Assembly: GCA_041655595.1 (NCBI GenBank) | Contig: JBBAFB010000012.1 | Location: 1 to 27,654, forward strand | Direction of reading: 5' to 3' | DNA length: 27,654 nt | Source of the DNA: JBBAFB01 sp041655595 | GTDB taxonomy: Bacteria; Bacillota; DULZ01 | Notes under the pieces: generated by a model | What the model saw: only the letters and a program-made list of their open reading frames with translations | What the model was told of the DNA's origin: nothing | Databases searched by the model: none | Position numbers and translations under genes: made by a program | Shown: in pieces, positions 7,419 to 15,454 of the stretch | Layout: each line of letters opens with the position of its first letter | How positions within the stretch are numbered: position 1 is the first letter of the stretch

Positions 7419-7494
7419 ATGGCACCCTCTTAGGGTGTCATTTGTCCCTGCCCCTTTTGGGGGCCGTTAGTCCAAAGGGAGGAGGTGACGCAAA
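7419..7494 (+). promoter_or_regulatory. Structured rpsF leader, candidate S6:S18 autoregulatory RNA
   Basis: Two structures precede rpsF. The first is an 8-bp hairpin at 7421-7439 with a CTT loop. In the second, TCCCT (7445-7449) can pair with AGGGA (7476-7480), and directly inside it GCCCC (7450-7454) pairs with GGGGC around a T-rich loop; the 3' side is interrupted by CCG and following bases (7464-7475). An S6:S18-binding leader with a CCG-containing bulge is known upstream of rpsF in many bacteria, and this fits in outline. The outer stem abuts the ribosome binding site GGAGGTG. The match is by eye only. Confidence 0.45.
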
Positions 7495-7887
7495 ATGCGC
7501 AATTATGAAACCCTTTATGTTTTGCAGCCGGGCTTGGAGGAGGAGCAATTAAACTCTGTTATCACTAAGTTTTCGGATTTAGTGGCTAATGCCGGTGGCG
7601 AAGTGGTCAGGGTAGACCGCTGGGGTAAGCGCAGACTAGCCTATGAGGTGAAAAAGCTACGCGAGGGATACTATGTTCTGATGTTGTTTAACGGAACAGC
7701 TTCCGTAGCCAAGGAGTTGGAGAGGGTCTTTAAGATTACTGATGAAGTAATTCGCCAACTTATTGTTCGTCTTGAAGATGGGCTGCCTGCCAATGAAGAG
7801 TCGGAAGAAGATGAAGTTAAAACCGAAACCGAAACCGAAATTGAAACCGAGACTGAAGTTGAAACAGAAACCGTGGAAGGGGAATAA
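7495..7887 (+). CDS. rpsF: 30S ribosomal protein S6 with an acidic Thr-Glu tail
   Basis: Residues 1-95 are a standard bS6: MRNYETLYVLQPGLEEEQLN at the start, then VDRWGKRRLAYEVKKLREGY and IRQLIVRLEDG. S6 binds S18 in the 30S platform. The protein is 130 aa, about 35 longer than the usual ~95. The extra C-terminal tail is nearly pure Glu/Thr/Val (about residues 108-130) and is encoded by a degenerate hexamer repeat (GAAACC-like). A strong GGAGGTGAC site precedes the ATG. It is first in the classical rpsF-ssb-rpsR operon. Variable acidic S6 tails are known; E. coli S6 gains glutamates after translation. Confidence 0.97.
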   Translation: MRNYETLYVLQPGLEEEQLNSVITKFSDLVANAGGEVVRVDRWGKRRLAYEVKKLREGYYVLMLFNGTASVAKELERVFKITDEVIRQLIVRLEDGLPANEESEEDEVKTETETEIETETEVETETVEGE

Positions 7888-7916
7888 GGCAAAAAACTCC
7901 AAAGGTGGTGCTTGCT

Positions 7917-8339
7917 TTGTTAAATAGGGTTATTTTAATCGGCAGACTTACACATGATCCCGAACTTCGTTATACATCCAGCGGGATAGCGGTTGCTAAT
8001 TTTTCTTTAGCTGTAGAGCGCCCTTTTACCAATCAGCAAGGTGAGAGGGAAGTAGATTTTATCAGAATTATTACTTGGCGAAAATTAGCGGAAGTCTGTG
8101 CACAAAACCTTGGTAAGGGGAGATTGGTTGCAGTTGATGGCCGCTTACAAATCAGAAGTTATGAAGACCAAAACGGTGTCAAAAGACAGGTGGCGGAAGT
8201 AGTGGCCGATACAGTGCGTTTCTTGGATTGGCCCAAGGATAAGGGTGGGGGAGAATCTCGCACTGATGGTTTTGACAACTACGGAGATCCTTTTGCCGGC
8301 TCGGGCATTGATTTATCCGGTGAGGATTTCCCCCTATAA
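7917..8339 (+). CDS. ssb: Single-stranded DNA-binding protein
   Basis: This 140-residue SSB opens with LNRVILIGRLTHDPELRYTS and carries the OB-fold core VANFSLAVERPF, VDFIRIITWRKLAE and GRLVAVDGRLQIRSY. The C-terminal tip ends SGEDFPL, an acidic-aromatic partner-binding tail that varies from the common DDDIPF. I prefer TTG 7917 as start because SSB proteins normally begin at LNRV and AAAGGTGGTG at 7901-7910 is then correctly spaced; the GTG codons at 7905 and 7908 lie inside that site. The gene is the middle of the rpsF-ssb-rpsR operon. Confidence 0.96.
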   Translation: MLNRVILIGRLTHDPELRYTSSGIAVANFSLAVERPFTNQQGEREVDFIRIITWRKLAEVCAQNLGKGRLVAVDGRLQIRSYEDQNGVKRQVAEVVADTVRFLDWPKDKGGGESRTDGFDNYGDPFAGSGIDLSGEDFPL

Positions 8340-8364
8340 GATTTCCTGAGAAGGAGGGGAAAAA

Positions 8365-8592
8365 ATGCGTCGAGAACGTAAACGTGCTCGCAAAAGAGTG
8401 TGTGCTTTTTGCGTAGATAAAGCTACTGCTATAGATTATAAGGATACACATCGCTTGCGTAGGTTTATAACTGAAAGGGGTAAGATTTTGCCCCGCAGAG
8501 TTACAGGTAACTGTGCTCATCATCAGAGAATGTTAACTTTGGCAATCAAAAGGGCCAGAAATATTGCTTTACTGCCCTTTACTGTAGATTGA
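8365..8592 (+). CDS. rpsR: 30S ribosomal protein S18, zinc-binding form
   Basis: This is a 75-residue bS18: DYKDTHRLRRFITERGKILP and RRVTGNCAHHQRMLTLAIKR are diagnostic. VCAFC near residues 12-16 together with NCAHH near 49-53 gives the Cys/His set of the zinc-type (C+) S18; many bacteria with paralogues also keep a zinc-free copy. AAGGAGGGG precedes the ATG. It is last in the operon, followed by a strong terminator. Confidence 0.97.
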   Translation: MRRERKRARKRVCAFCVDKATAIDYKDTHRLRRFITERGKILPRRVTGNCAHHQRMLTLAIKRARNIALLPFTVD

Positions 8593-8625
8593 TTTAAAAG
8601 AGCCAAAATCTTAGTTCTAAAACCC

Positions 8626-8649
8626 GGGGAGCAACCGCTCCCCTTTTTT
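8626..8649 (+). terminator. Rho-independent terminator of rpsF-ssb-rpsR
   Basis: GGGGAGC/GCTCCCC stem with an AACC loop, then six T residues. Confidence 0.95.
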
Positions 8650-8654
8650 GGTAT

Positions 8655-8904
8655 AAGCGGAAAGCAGAAAAGCTAAAGGCGTCAAGCCGAGGGCTCTAGG
8701 GTATTTTTTGGGGTCCTAGATTGCCGCGTCGCTACGCTCCTCGCAATGACACCAATGCAAGAAACTACAACAATGTCATTGCAAGCAAAGCGAAGCAATC
8801 CCAACCCAAAAGCAGTGCATTCAAAGGTTTTGGCAACTATTAGACCACGTTAGACAATGTTTGACCACTGCTAGACAAAGGCTAAAAGGCTCCGACTTTT
8901 AGCC
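8655..8904 (-). repeat. Mosaic intergenic repeat, copy A
   Basis: This fills most of the 8593-9006 gap. It contains, left to right: heptad-like AAAGC units (8660-8677); a GGGTATTTTTTGGGGTC block (8699-8714); a long imperfect palindrome with arms 8719-8751 and 8774-8800 (GATTGC...CAATGACA and its complement) around a 22-base loop; a conserved core 8801-8835; four decamer units on the minus strand (8836-8876); and a hairpin GGCTAAAAG/CTTTTAGCC (8880-8904). Most modules recur, inverted, at 18.1-18.4 kb. No ORF lies inside. The remainder (8905-9006) is AT-rich and presumably holds the promoter of the next gene, but I cannot assign one. Confidence 0.85.
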
Positions 8905-9006
8905 CTAGCAGGAATCGGGTTTTAAAAAGAGAATTTTATATGAATAATAAGGATAACAGACAGCAAGGATAAAAAACCTAGCTTTAAATTCCCGGGAGGT
9001 GGTTAT

Positions 9007-9984
9007 TTGCCTGTAAAAACCAGTAGTGTAGCTCAGGGAGCCTTGATGGCCGCAGTGGCTGCCATGTTGGGTTTGGTTTCCTTATTTATCCCTGTAATCG
9101 GTGCCGTTGCTACCGTTTTGTGGTCCATTCCCATTATTCTGCTGGCACTTCGCTTTGAGCTGCGAACAGCGGGCCTGAGCTTAATCGTTGCTTTAACCTT
9201 AATAGGGCTGGTTGCCGGACCGATTGCCGGCATCTCCCTAGGCTTAAAAAGCGGGCTGACTGCCTTGGTTTTTGGCTATGCTTTCAAAAAGAGCCTGTCC
9301 CCCGGTGTAAGCTTTTTAGCGGGGGGTTTAACATCAGCCATCGGCACTGCCTTAAGCCTTCTGATAGTTTTTTTAATTATGGGAGGAGCTTCTTTGGGTT
9401 TTGGGGAATTGGAATTGATGGTGGATCAGGTTTTGTCATTTTACGAAGAAACCGGCTTAATTAATGTGATGCTGACTCAAGGTCTGACCGTTGCAGAGTT
9501 TAGAGCCCAATTGATGCAGATAATGGCTTTAGTAGCGGCCTTAATTCCCGGTTCTTTAGTTTTGAGTTCTTTGTTTGCTGCCGGCATAACCTACCTTTTA
9601 GCCAGGGAAATTCTAAGAAGGATGGGGCAAACTTTTAAGCCGCTCCCCTCCTTTCAAAATTGGCAGCTACCCTGGTGGACTGTCTATGGGTTAATTGTCG
9701 GTCTGGCATTATTCTTGGGCGGGGATTATTTGGGCAGCAATTTTCTGAATGCCGCCGGTAAAAATATTATTTTCATTTATCTGCCTATTTTGTTGCTCAA
9801 TGGTTTAGCGGTGGCCGTCTATTTCTATCATCACTGGACCATAACCGCTTTTATCAAAGTCTTTTTAGTGATTATGTTTTTAATTAATCTGCCTGTAACT
9901 CTCCCGTTGGTGATTTTAATAGGGGTTTTCGATCCCCTGTTTGATTATCGTAAAATAAAGTTTATTAGGAAAGAGGGGGAATAA
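9007..9984 (+). CDS. DUF2232 (YybS-like) integral membrane protein
   Basis: This 325-residue protein has about eight hydrophobic segments and the layout of YybS/DUF2232, an ECF S-component-like membrane family found beside rplI in Firmicutes. Residues ~10-135 resemble a substrate-binding ECF core (ALMAAVAAMLGLVSLFIPVI and GISLGLKSGLTALVFGYAF). The start is TTG 9007 with GGGAGGTGG ahead. In Bacillus yybS is followed by gdpP (yybT) and rplI; here rplI comes directly after a 4-base gap and gdpP is absent. Molecular function is unknown. Confidence 0.85.
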   Translation: MPVKTSSVAQGALMAAVAAMLGLVSLFIPVIGAVATVLWSIPIILLALRFELRTAGLSLIVALTLIGLVAGPIAGISLGLKSGLTALVFGYAFKKSLSPGVSFLAGGLTSAIGTALSLLIVFLIMGGASLGFGELELMVDQVLSFYEETGLINVMLTQGLTVAEFRAQLMQIMALVAALIPGSLVLSSLFAAGITYLLAREILRRMGQTFKPLPSFQNWQLPWWTVYGLIVGLALFLGGDYLGSNFLNAAGKNIIFIYLPILLLNGLAVAVYFYHHWTITAFIKVFLVIMFLINLPVTLPLVILIGVFDPLFDYRKIKFIRKEGE

Positions 9985-9988
9985 CCAA

Positions 9989-10435
9989 ATGAAAGTTATT
10001 TTGTTAAAGGATGTTAAAAAGCTTGGGGAAAAAGGCGATGTGGTAGATGTGGCGGAAGGCTACGGCCGAAACTACCTAGTCCCCAGAGGTTTAGCCAAAC
10101 CGGCCACAAAGGGCAGCTTAAAAGAAGTGGAGGAGCTCCAGGCAAGGGAAGGGGCCAGAGCACAAAAGCAACTGGAAACGGCACAAGGGCTGGGCGGTAA
10201 GCTTGCCGGCAAGGTAGTGGAAATACCTGCCAAGGCAGGAGATAAGGGACGCCTCTTCGGTTCCGTAACTAATAAGGAAGTGGCGGATGCCATCGAGGCC
10301 CAATACAAAATAAAGATAGATAGAAGAAAAATTGATTTAGCGGACGGAATAAAATCTTTGGGGGATCACCCGGTTACAATAAAACTACATGCCCAGGTTA
10401 CTGTGGAAATGATTGTTAGGGTGTTCGGACAGTAA
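9989..10435 (+). CDS. rplI: 50S ribosomal protein L9
   Basis: This is 148 residues, the standard bL9 length. The N-terminal RNA-binding lobe MKVILLKDVKKLGEKGDVVD, then VAEGYGRNYLVPRGLAKPAT, leads to a long helix and a C-terminal lobe with GRLFGSVTNKEVADAI and LGDHPVTIKLH. It is co-transcribed with the DUF2232 gene (4-base gap) and lonC (15-base gap). GAAAGAGGGGGAA precedes the ATG. Confidence 0.98.
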   Translation: MKVILLKDVKKLGEKGDVVDVAEGYGRNYLVPRGLAKPATKGSLKEVEELQAREGARAQKQLETAQGLGGKLAGKVVEIPAKAGDKGRLFGSVTNKEVADAIEAQYKIKIDRRKIDLADGIKSLGDHPVTIKLHAQVTVEMIVRVFGQ

Positions 10436-10450
10436 GAGAGGGGATTCACG

Positions 10451-12370
10451 GTGGAAAAAGCAAAAACAGGAGGGGAGATACTTTTTGAAAAAGCGGAAAC
10501 CCCTACCCTTTTAAAAGTGGGGCTGGAAAAGCAAATCAATGCCTTTTACGATCTTCTTTGCCAGATTTACGGCACGGATAAGGTGGTTTTAAAAGCTAAT
10601 AAATTGGAGGCTTTAAATCAAATTCGATCCAAAGACCTAAGTGAAAGGGTGTTGGGTCTGCAAAAATTAGTTTATGAGGATCCCACCATTGATGAGCTTT
10701 TACAAGAGGAAGAATTGGAGGAGGCCCTGGCGGAGATGGAGGTTGTGGTGGCGGACTATATAGCCGCCCAAGCTCTGGAGGACCGCCTGGAGCGTCTGAT
10801 CGGAGATCGGATGCAGGAAAAGCACGAGGAATATTATAAAGAAATAAAATTGCAGCTTTTAAGGGAAGAGGGCCATGTTGAAAGCCCTCAGAGCTTGAAG
10901 AAGCTGGCTCAACTGGAGAAGATGGACCGGGTAAAATTGGCCGAACCGGTAATGGAAATTTTACGCCCTAAAAAGCTGAAAGAAATTAAGGGACAGGAAC
11001 GGGCAATTACAGCCTTGGTTGCCAAGCTAATCTCTCCCTTTCCCCAGCATATGATTCTGTACGGCCCCCCTGGAGTGGGCAAAACTACGGCGGCAAGGCT
11101 GGCCTTGGAGGAAGCAAGAAAAATCAAGGGTTCCCCTTTTGGGAGGAAGGCTCCTTTTGTGGAAGTGGATGGGACCAGCTTACGCTGGGATCCTAGGGAA
11201 ATTACTAACCCTCTACTGGGTTCTGTCCACGACCCCATTTACCAGGGAGCCCGGCGGGACTTGGCAGATACAGGTATTCCCGAACCTAAACCGGGTTTGG
11301 TTTCCCAGGCCCATGGGGGTATCTTGTTCATAGATGAAATAGGAGAAATGGATCCTCAACTTTTGAATAAGCTACTGAAAGTGCTGGAAGATAAAAGGGT
11401 GTATTTCGAATCCTCCTACTACGATGAGGAAGATGAGCAGACCCCTGGGTATATTAGAAAAATGTTCAGGGAGGGGCTGCCTGCGGACTTTGTTTTAATT
11501 GGAGCCACTACCAGGGACCCCAATACCATTAGCCCTGCTTTACGTTCTCGTTCGGCGGAAATTTATTTTGAGCCCTTAACTCCCGAAGATATCCGGGCCA
11601 TTGTGGCTAATGCCGGGAAAAAGCTGAAAGTAAGGCTGGCTAAGGACGTACCCGCTTTAATCAGTGATTACACCATAGAGGGCAGAAAGGCAAACAATAT
11701 TTTAGCGGATGCCTACGGTCTGGCCCTGTATCAGAAACTAAAGGACAAGACAGATAATAAAATTAGAATCGATCAGGAGCATATTTACCAGGTGGTACAA
11801 AATGCCCGACTTTCCCCCTATGTCAGCCAAAAGGCTTCCCAGGATGCAGAAGTGGGCCGAGTGTTTGCACTGGGTGTGTATGGCTTTGTGGGCAGCTTGA
11901 TTGAAATAGAAGCAATGGCCTTGCCTGCCGGCCAAAAGGGTAAGGGCAAAATTCGTTTTAATGACACTGCGGGCAGTATGGCTAAGGATTCTGTTTTTAA
12001 TGGAGCCGCCTTGGTAAAGAAGGTGATGGGTATGGAACTTGAGGATTATGATCTTCATGTGAATGTAATCGGGGGGGGCAATATTGACGGTCCCTCCGCG
12101 GGCACGGCTATTACCTTGGCTATTTTAAGTGCCGTTTCCGGGCAAAAGGTTAAACAAGATGTGGCAGTTACCGGCGAGATATCCCTCCAGGGCAAGGTAA
12201 AGCCTGTGGGAGGAATTGTGGAAAAAATTTATGGTGCCAAGCAGGCGGGCATCAAAAAGGTCCTGATTCCCACGGAAAATCTTAAGGACGTACCCTTGAC
12301 ATTACAAGGGATTGAAGTTGTCGGAGTAGAACAAATTCAAGATGCCTTGGCGGAGATTGTTTTTGTGTAG
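10451..12370 (+). CDS. lonC: LonC-type ATP-dependent protease of spore-formers
   Basis: This 639-residue Lon-family serine protease matches the LonC group, known in a subset of endospore-forming Firmicutes. It has an N-terminal helical region (1-180, no classic LonA substrate domain), an AAA+ module with Walker A GPPGVGKTT at about 205-213 and Walker B ILFIDEIGEM near 291, and a C-terminal protease domain. The catalytic dyad is intact: Ser549 in DGPSAGTA and Lys592 in GGIVEKIYG. The start is GTG with GAGAGGGGA ahead. It lies between rplI and dnaB, suggesting operon transcription. A forespore or stress role is inferred from the family. Confidence 0.9.
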   Translation: MEKAKTGGEILFEKAETPTLLKVGLEKQINAFYDLLCQIYGTDKVVLKANKLEALNQIRSKDLSERVLGLQKLVYEDPTIDELLQEEELEEALAEMEVVVADYIAAQALEDRLERLIGDRMQEKHEEYYKEIKLQLLREEGHVESPQSLKKLAQLEKMDRVKLAEPVMEILRPKKLKEIKGQERAITALVAKLISPFPQHMILYGPPGVGKTTAARLALEEARKIKGSPFGRKAPFVEVDGTSLRWDPREITNPLLGSVHDPIYQGARRDLADTGIPEPKPGLVSQAHGGILFIDEIGEMDPQLLNKLLKVLEDKRVYFESSYYDEEDEQTPGYIRKMFREGLPADFVLIGATTRDPNTISPALRSRSAEIYFEPLTPEDIRAIVANAGKKLKVRLAKDVPALISDYTIEGRKANNILADAYGLALYQKLKDKTDNKIRIDQEHIYQVVQNARLSPYVSQKASQDAEVGRVFALGVYGFVGSLIEIEAMALPAGQKGKGKIRFNDTAGSMAKDSVFNGAALVKKVMGMELEDYDLHVNVIGGGNIDGPSAGTAITLAILSAVSGQKVKQDVAVTGEISLQGKVKPVGGIVEKIYGAKQAGIKKVLIPTENLKDVPLTLQGIEVVGVEQIQDALAEIVFV

Positions 12371-12414
12371 ATCTGTGCCAGCGCGGTTTTTCGCTGCATA
12401 AAGGGGGACAATAA

Positions 12415-13749
12415 ATGAGTGCCATTTACGATCGAATGCCGCCACAAAACCTGGAGGCGGAGCAATCGGTTCTGGGTTCCATGCTGCTGTCAAAGGATGC
12501 GGTGGATCAGGCCTCCGGCCTTTTAACGGGGAATGATTTTTATCGCGACGGACATCGCTATATCTATGAAGCCATGTTGGGCCTTTACGAAAAAGGCGAG
12601 CCCATTGATTTAGTAACCTTGGCAGAAGAGTTGAAGCAAAGGGATCTTTTAGAACGGGCCGGCGGCGCTTCTTATTTAACGGTTTTGGCCAATGTGGTGC
12701 CCACTGCGGCCAATGTGGAATATTACGCGAATATTGTTTCGGAAAAATCCTTGCTGCGCAAATTGATCATTGCTTGTACTACCATTGTGCAGAAAAGCTA
12801 CGAAGCCGGTGAGGAGGTCGTGGCGATTTTGGACGAGGCGGAAAAGCTGATTATGCAGGTTTCCGGAGAACAGCGTCAAGAGGGCTTCGTGCATGTCAAA
12901 CCTATTCTTTTGGACGTGATTGCTCAATTGGACAAGTTGGCTAAGCATAAGGGAGATGTTACCGGGGTGCCCACCTTTGTCAGCTTGGACCGCTACCTTT
13001 CCGGTTTGCATGACAGTGATTTAATTATTTGTGCTGCTCGGCCGGGAATGGGCAAAACCGCCTTTTGCTTGAATATTGCCCAAAGGGCTGCTATGAAATC
13101 AAATATCCCGGTGGCTATTTTCAGCTTGGAAATGTCCAAGGATCAACTGACCCAAAGGCTTTTGGCTGCCGAGGCCTTGGTTGATCAAAGCAAATTGCGG
13201 TCCGGCTATTTAACCGGTGAGGATTGGCAAAAGGTGACTTCAGCGGCGGCAAAAATATCCGGCGCCCCTATTTATATAGATGATACTCCCGGGATTACCG
13301 CTATGGAGATCAGGGCAAAAAGCAGGCGCCTGAAAACCGAAAAAGGCTTGGGACTTTTAATTGTTGATTACCTACAGTTAATGCAAGGGAGTCGCCGCTC
13401 AGAAAACCGGCAGCAGGAAATTTCGGAAATATCCCGCTCTCTTAAATCCCTAGCTAGGGAACTGGAAATTCCGGTCTTGGCTTTATCTCAATTGAGCAGA
13501 GCGGTGGAGCAGACCCAGGATAAAAAACCTTCCCTGAGTCATTTAAGGGAATCCGGTGCCCTGGAGCAGGATGCGGATGTGGTTTTATTTATTCATCGCC
13601 CGGATTATTATGATAAAGAGAGTGAGCAGCAAGGCATGGCCGAAATTATAGTGGCCAAGCATCGGCATGGCCCTACAGGTTCAGCGGAATTGGCCTTTGC
13701 TGCAGAGTATACCCGTTTCCTTGATTTGGCCAAGGAGCAAACTTCCTAG
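12415..13749 (+). CDS. dnaB: Replicative DNA helicase
   Basis: This is a 444-residue DnaB-type hexameric helicase (DnaC in Bacillus naming) that unwinds DNA at the fork. The N-terminal domain opens with RMPPQNLEAEQSVLGSMLLS. The RecA-like domain has Walker A RPGMGKT near 208-216, IFSLEMSKDQLTQRLL (H1a), LLIVDYLQLMQGS (Walker B), LSQLSRAVE and a terminal KHRHGPTGSAELAF. AAAGGGGGAC precedes the ATG. There is no intein or insertion. It ends the rplI-lonC-dnaB run. Confidence 0.98.
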   Translation: MSAIYDRMPPQNLEAEQSVLGSMLLSKDAVDQASGLLTGNDFYRDGHRYIYEAMLGLYEKGEPIDLVTLAEELKQRDLLERAGGASYLTVLANVVPTAANVEYYANIVSEKSLLRKLIIACTTIVQKSYEAGEEVVAILDEAEKLIMQVSGEQRQEGFVHVKPILLDVIAQLDKLAKHKGDVTGVPTFVSLDRYLSGLHDSDLIICAARPGMGKTAFCLNIAQRAAMKSNIPVAIFSLEMSKDQLTQRLLAAEALVDQSKLRSGYLTGEDWQKVTSAAAKISGAPIYIDDTPGITAMEIRAKSRRLKTEKGLGLLIVDYLQLMQGSRRSENRQQEISEISRSLKSLARELEIPVLALSQLSRAVEQTQDKKPSLSHLRESGALEQDADVVLFIHRPDYYDKESEQQGMAEIIVAKHRHGPTGSAELAFAAEYTRFLDLAKEQTS

Positions 13750-13768
13750 AATTTGAGGGTGAATTTTT

Positions 13769-14239
13769 ATGTTGCTGGTCAGTGCTTGCTTGGCAGGCGT
13801 TAAATGTAAATATAATGCCGGGGATAATTATGATGAGGCGGTGGCTGGCTTAGTAAGGGAAGGCAAGGCCATTTTGGTCTGCCCTGAGCAGTTAGGGGGT
13901 CTGTGCACCCCGAGAAAGCCGGCGGAAATTATTCAGGGCTCGGGACAGGATGTGCTTTTAAGCAAGGCCGGAGTGGTTACCGAGGATGGACAGGATGTGA
14001 CGGCAGCTTTCCTGCGGGGTGCAGTAGAAACGCTGAAAATTGCCCAATTGGTGAAAGCCCGGGGTGTTATTCTGAAAGACGGAAGCCCATCCTGTGGGAG
14101 TAAACTAATTTATGACGGCAGCTTCAAGGGTCTTAAAAAGCGGGGAGAAGGGGTAACCGCCGCCCTGCTGAAGAATGAAGGATACCCGGTTTTTTCCGAG
14201 CAGACGGATTTAAAAAGATTCTTGGAAGAAGGGGGTTGA
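13769..14239 (+). CDS. DUF523 family protein
   Basis: This 156-residue protein fits DUF523: SACLAGVKCKYNAGDNYDEA at the N-terminus, VCPEQLGGLCTPRKPAEI, and VILKDGSPSCGSKLIYDGSF. The ordered cysteines (SACLxGxxC, CPEqLGGL, SPSCG) suggest a redox or metal/Fe-S role, though the function is not established. It starts 19 bases after dnaB and its TGA lies just ahead of queT. Alternative: it may assist sulfur or tRNA-modification chemistry, given queT next door; that is only context. Confidence 0.85.
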   Translation: MLLVSACLAGVKCKYNAGDNYDEAVAGLVREGKAILVCPEQLGGLCTPRKPAEIIQGSGQDVLLSKAGVVTEDGQDVTAAFLRGAVETLKIAQLVKARGVILKDGSPSCGSKLIYDGSFKGLKKRGEGVTAALLKNEGYPVFSEQTDLKRFLEEGG

Positions 14240-14244
14240 CAGGG

Positions 14245-14700
14245 ATGCAAGGAATTGCAAAAGGCGCTATTATAGCAGCGGTGTATGTGGTCTTGTGCCT
14301 TGCTTTTCAGCCTTTGTCCTATGGTGTGATTCAGCTTCGTTTTGCAGAGGCGCTGACTCTTTTGCCGCTACTCTACGTGGAAGCTATTCCGGGGGTTTTT
14401 CTAGGTGCTCTGATCGCCAATATTTTTGGAGGCTTGGGCTTGGTAGATATTTTGGGGGGCAGCTTTGTCACCTTAATTGCCGCTTATTTTACTTACCAGC
14501 TAAGGGATTCCTTTTTAGCCTACCTTTCTCCCGTGATTTTTAACGGATTCCTGGTCAGTGCTTATTTACATCTTTTATTTGGTTGGCCCTACTGGTTGAC
14601 GGTCTTTAGCATCAGCCTAAGCGAGGCTTTGGTGGTCTTTACCCTAGGAAGGGGTTTAGTGCATTTATTGAGGAAGTATTCCATTGGCCTTGAAAGGTAG
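14245..14700 (+). CDS. queT: QueT-type ECF transporter S component (queuosine precursor)
   Basis: This 151-residue membrane protein matches QueT, the substrate-binding subunit of an energy-coupling-factor importer predicted to take up queuosine precursors. The family pattern is clear: IQLRFAEALTLLPLLYVEAI, then GVFLGALIANIFGGLGLVDI, then LGGSFVTLIAAYFTYQLR, with about five membrane helices. I prefer ATG 14245 because GGGGG at 14231-14235 is well spaced to it; the TTG at 14236 abuts that run. No ATPase or EcfT subunit is nearby, so it probably shares a common ECF module. I saw no preQ1 riboswitch. Confidence 0.88.
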   Translation: MQGIAKGAIIAAVYVVLCLAFQPLSYGVIQLRFAEALTLLPLLYVEAIPGVFLGALIANIFGGLGLVDILGGSFVTLIAAYFTYQLRDSFLAYLSPVIFNGFLVSAYLHLLFGWPYWLTVFSISLSEALVVFTLGRGLVHLLRKYSIGLER

Positions 14701-14771
14701 CTACAGCTGTTTAAAGGCTATCGGCTGTTAAGTGCAGTATATTTTTAATTTCAAGATAGGAGGCGATAGGG

Positions 14772-15269
14772 GTGAAAGCACGAGAACTGGCATTAGGGGG
14801 GCTTTTTACCGCCTTTTCCCTATTAATACCCCTAACTTTTGGCCCGTATTTAAGAATACTTGTCGGTCCCTTCAGTGCAACTCTGGCTTCTCATGTGCCC
14901 TTGTTTTTAGCGGCTTTAGTGAGTCCTATGGCAGCGGCCACTGTTGGGGCTGCTTCGGCTTTTGGTTTTTTGGTAACTACCACCCCGGTAATAGCGGCCA
15001 GAGCCCTGAGCCATATTGTGGTAGGTTTTACGGCTGCAGTTGTTGTTAAAAATGGGAAACCGCTTTATTCAGCCCTCTTAGTGGCTCTGCCCGTTCATGC
15101 CATTTTAGAAGCCCTGGTGGTAGTGCCCTTTGGCTTTGATTTATACAATGTAGGGGTAGTGGTCGGGGTGGGAACAGCTTTGCACCACCTAATGGATTCC
15201 GCAATTGCTTTAGGGATTGTTAAAGTGTTGGGTCTGGAGCGGTTGACTGCTTGGGCCAGATATGAGTAA
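14772..15269 (+). CDS. ECF transporter S component, NiaX-like (predicted niacin)
   Basis: This 165-residue, five- to six-helix membrane protein starts MKARELALGGLFTAFSLLIP, a typical ECF S-component N-terminus. GPFSATLASHVPLFLAALVS and TTPVIAARALSHIVVGF resemble the NiaX group, predicted to bind niacin. The start is GTG with TAGGAGGC ahead (8 bases). It follows queT by 71 bases with no obvious terminator between, so one transcript is possible. Substrate is uncertain; other small vitamin precursors are possible. Confidence 0.7.
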   Translation: MKARELALGGLFTAFSLLIPLTFGPYLRILVGPFSATLASHVPLFLAALVSPMAAATVGAASAFGFLVTTTPVIAARALSHIVVGFTAAVVVKNGKPLYSALLVALPVHAILEALVVVPFGFDLYNVGVVVGVGTALHHLMDSAIALGIVKVLGLERLTAWARYE

Positions 15270-15454
15270 CAAAAAGGCGAAAAAGTACGCCATTAGCTGC
15301 TCTTTTTAAAAAAAACCGGCAAAAAGGAGGAGATAACCGCCTTTACGTCGAAAGTTTGTCAAGTTCTGCAAATTCCACGGGAACAAGAGTTGTTGAGGAA
15401 GCAGTTACAGAATTAGCAGCAGCAGTTGCTATAATGAACCGGGGGTCTGTTAAA

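Noticed and set aside
7671..7892. Minus-strand frame with alternating Ser-Val under rpsF
   Set aside because: It is the complement of the Glu/Thr hexamer repeat in rpsF, with no start signal of its own.
14140..14245. A preQ1 riboswitch for queT
   Set aside because: The region upstream of queT is the coding part of the DUF523 gene and shows no preQ1-type hairpin and A-rich tail.
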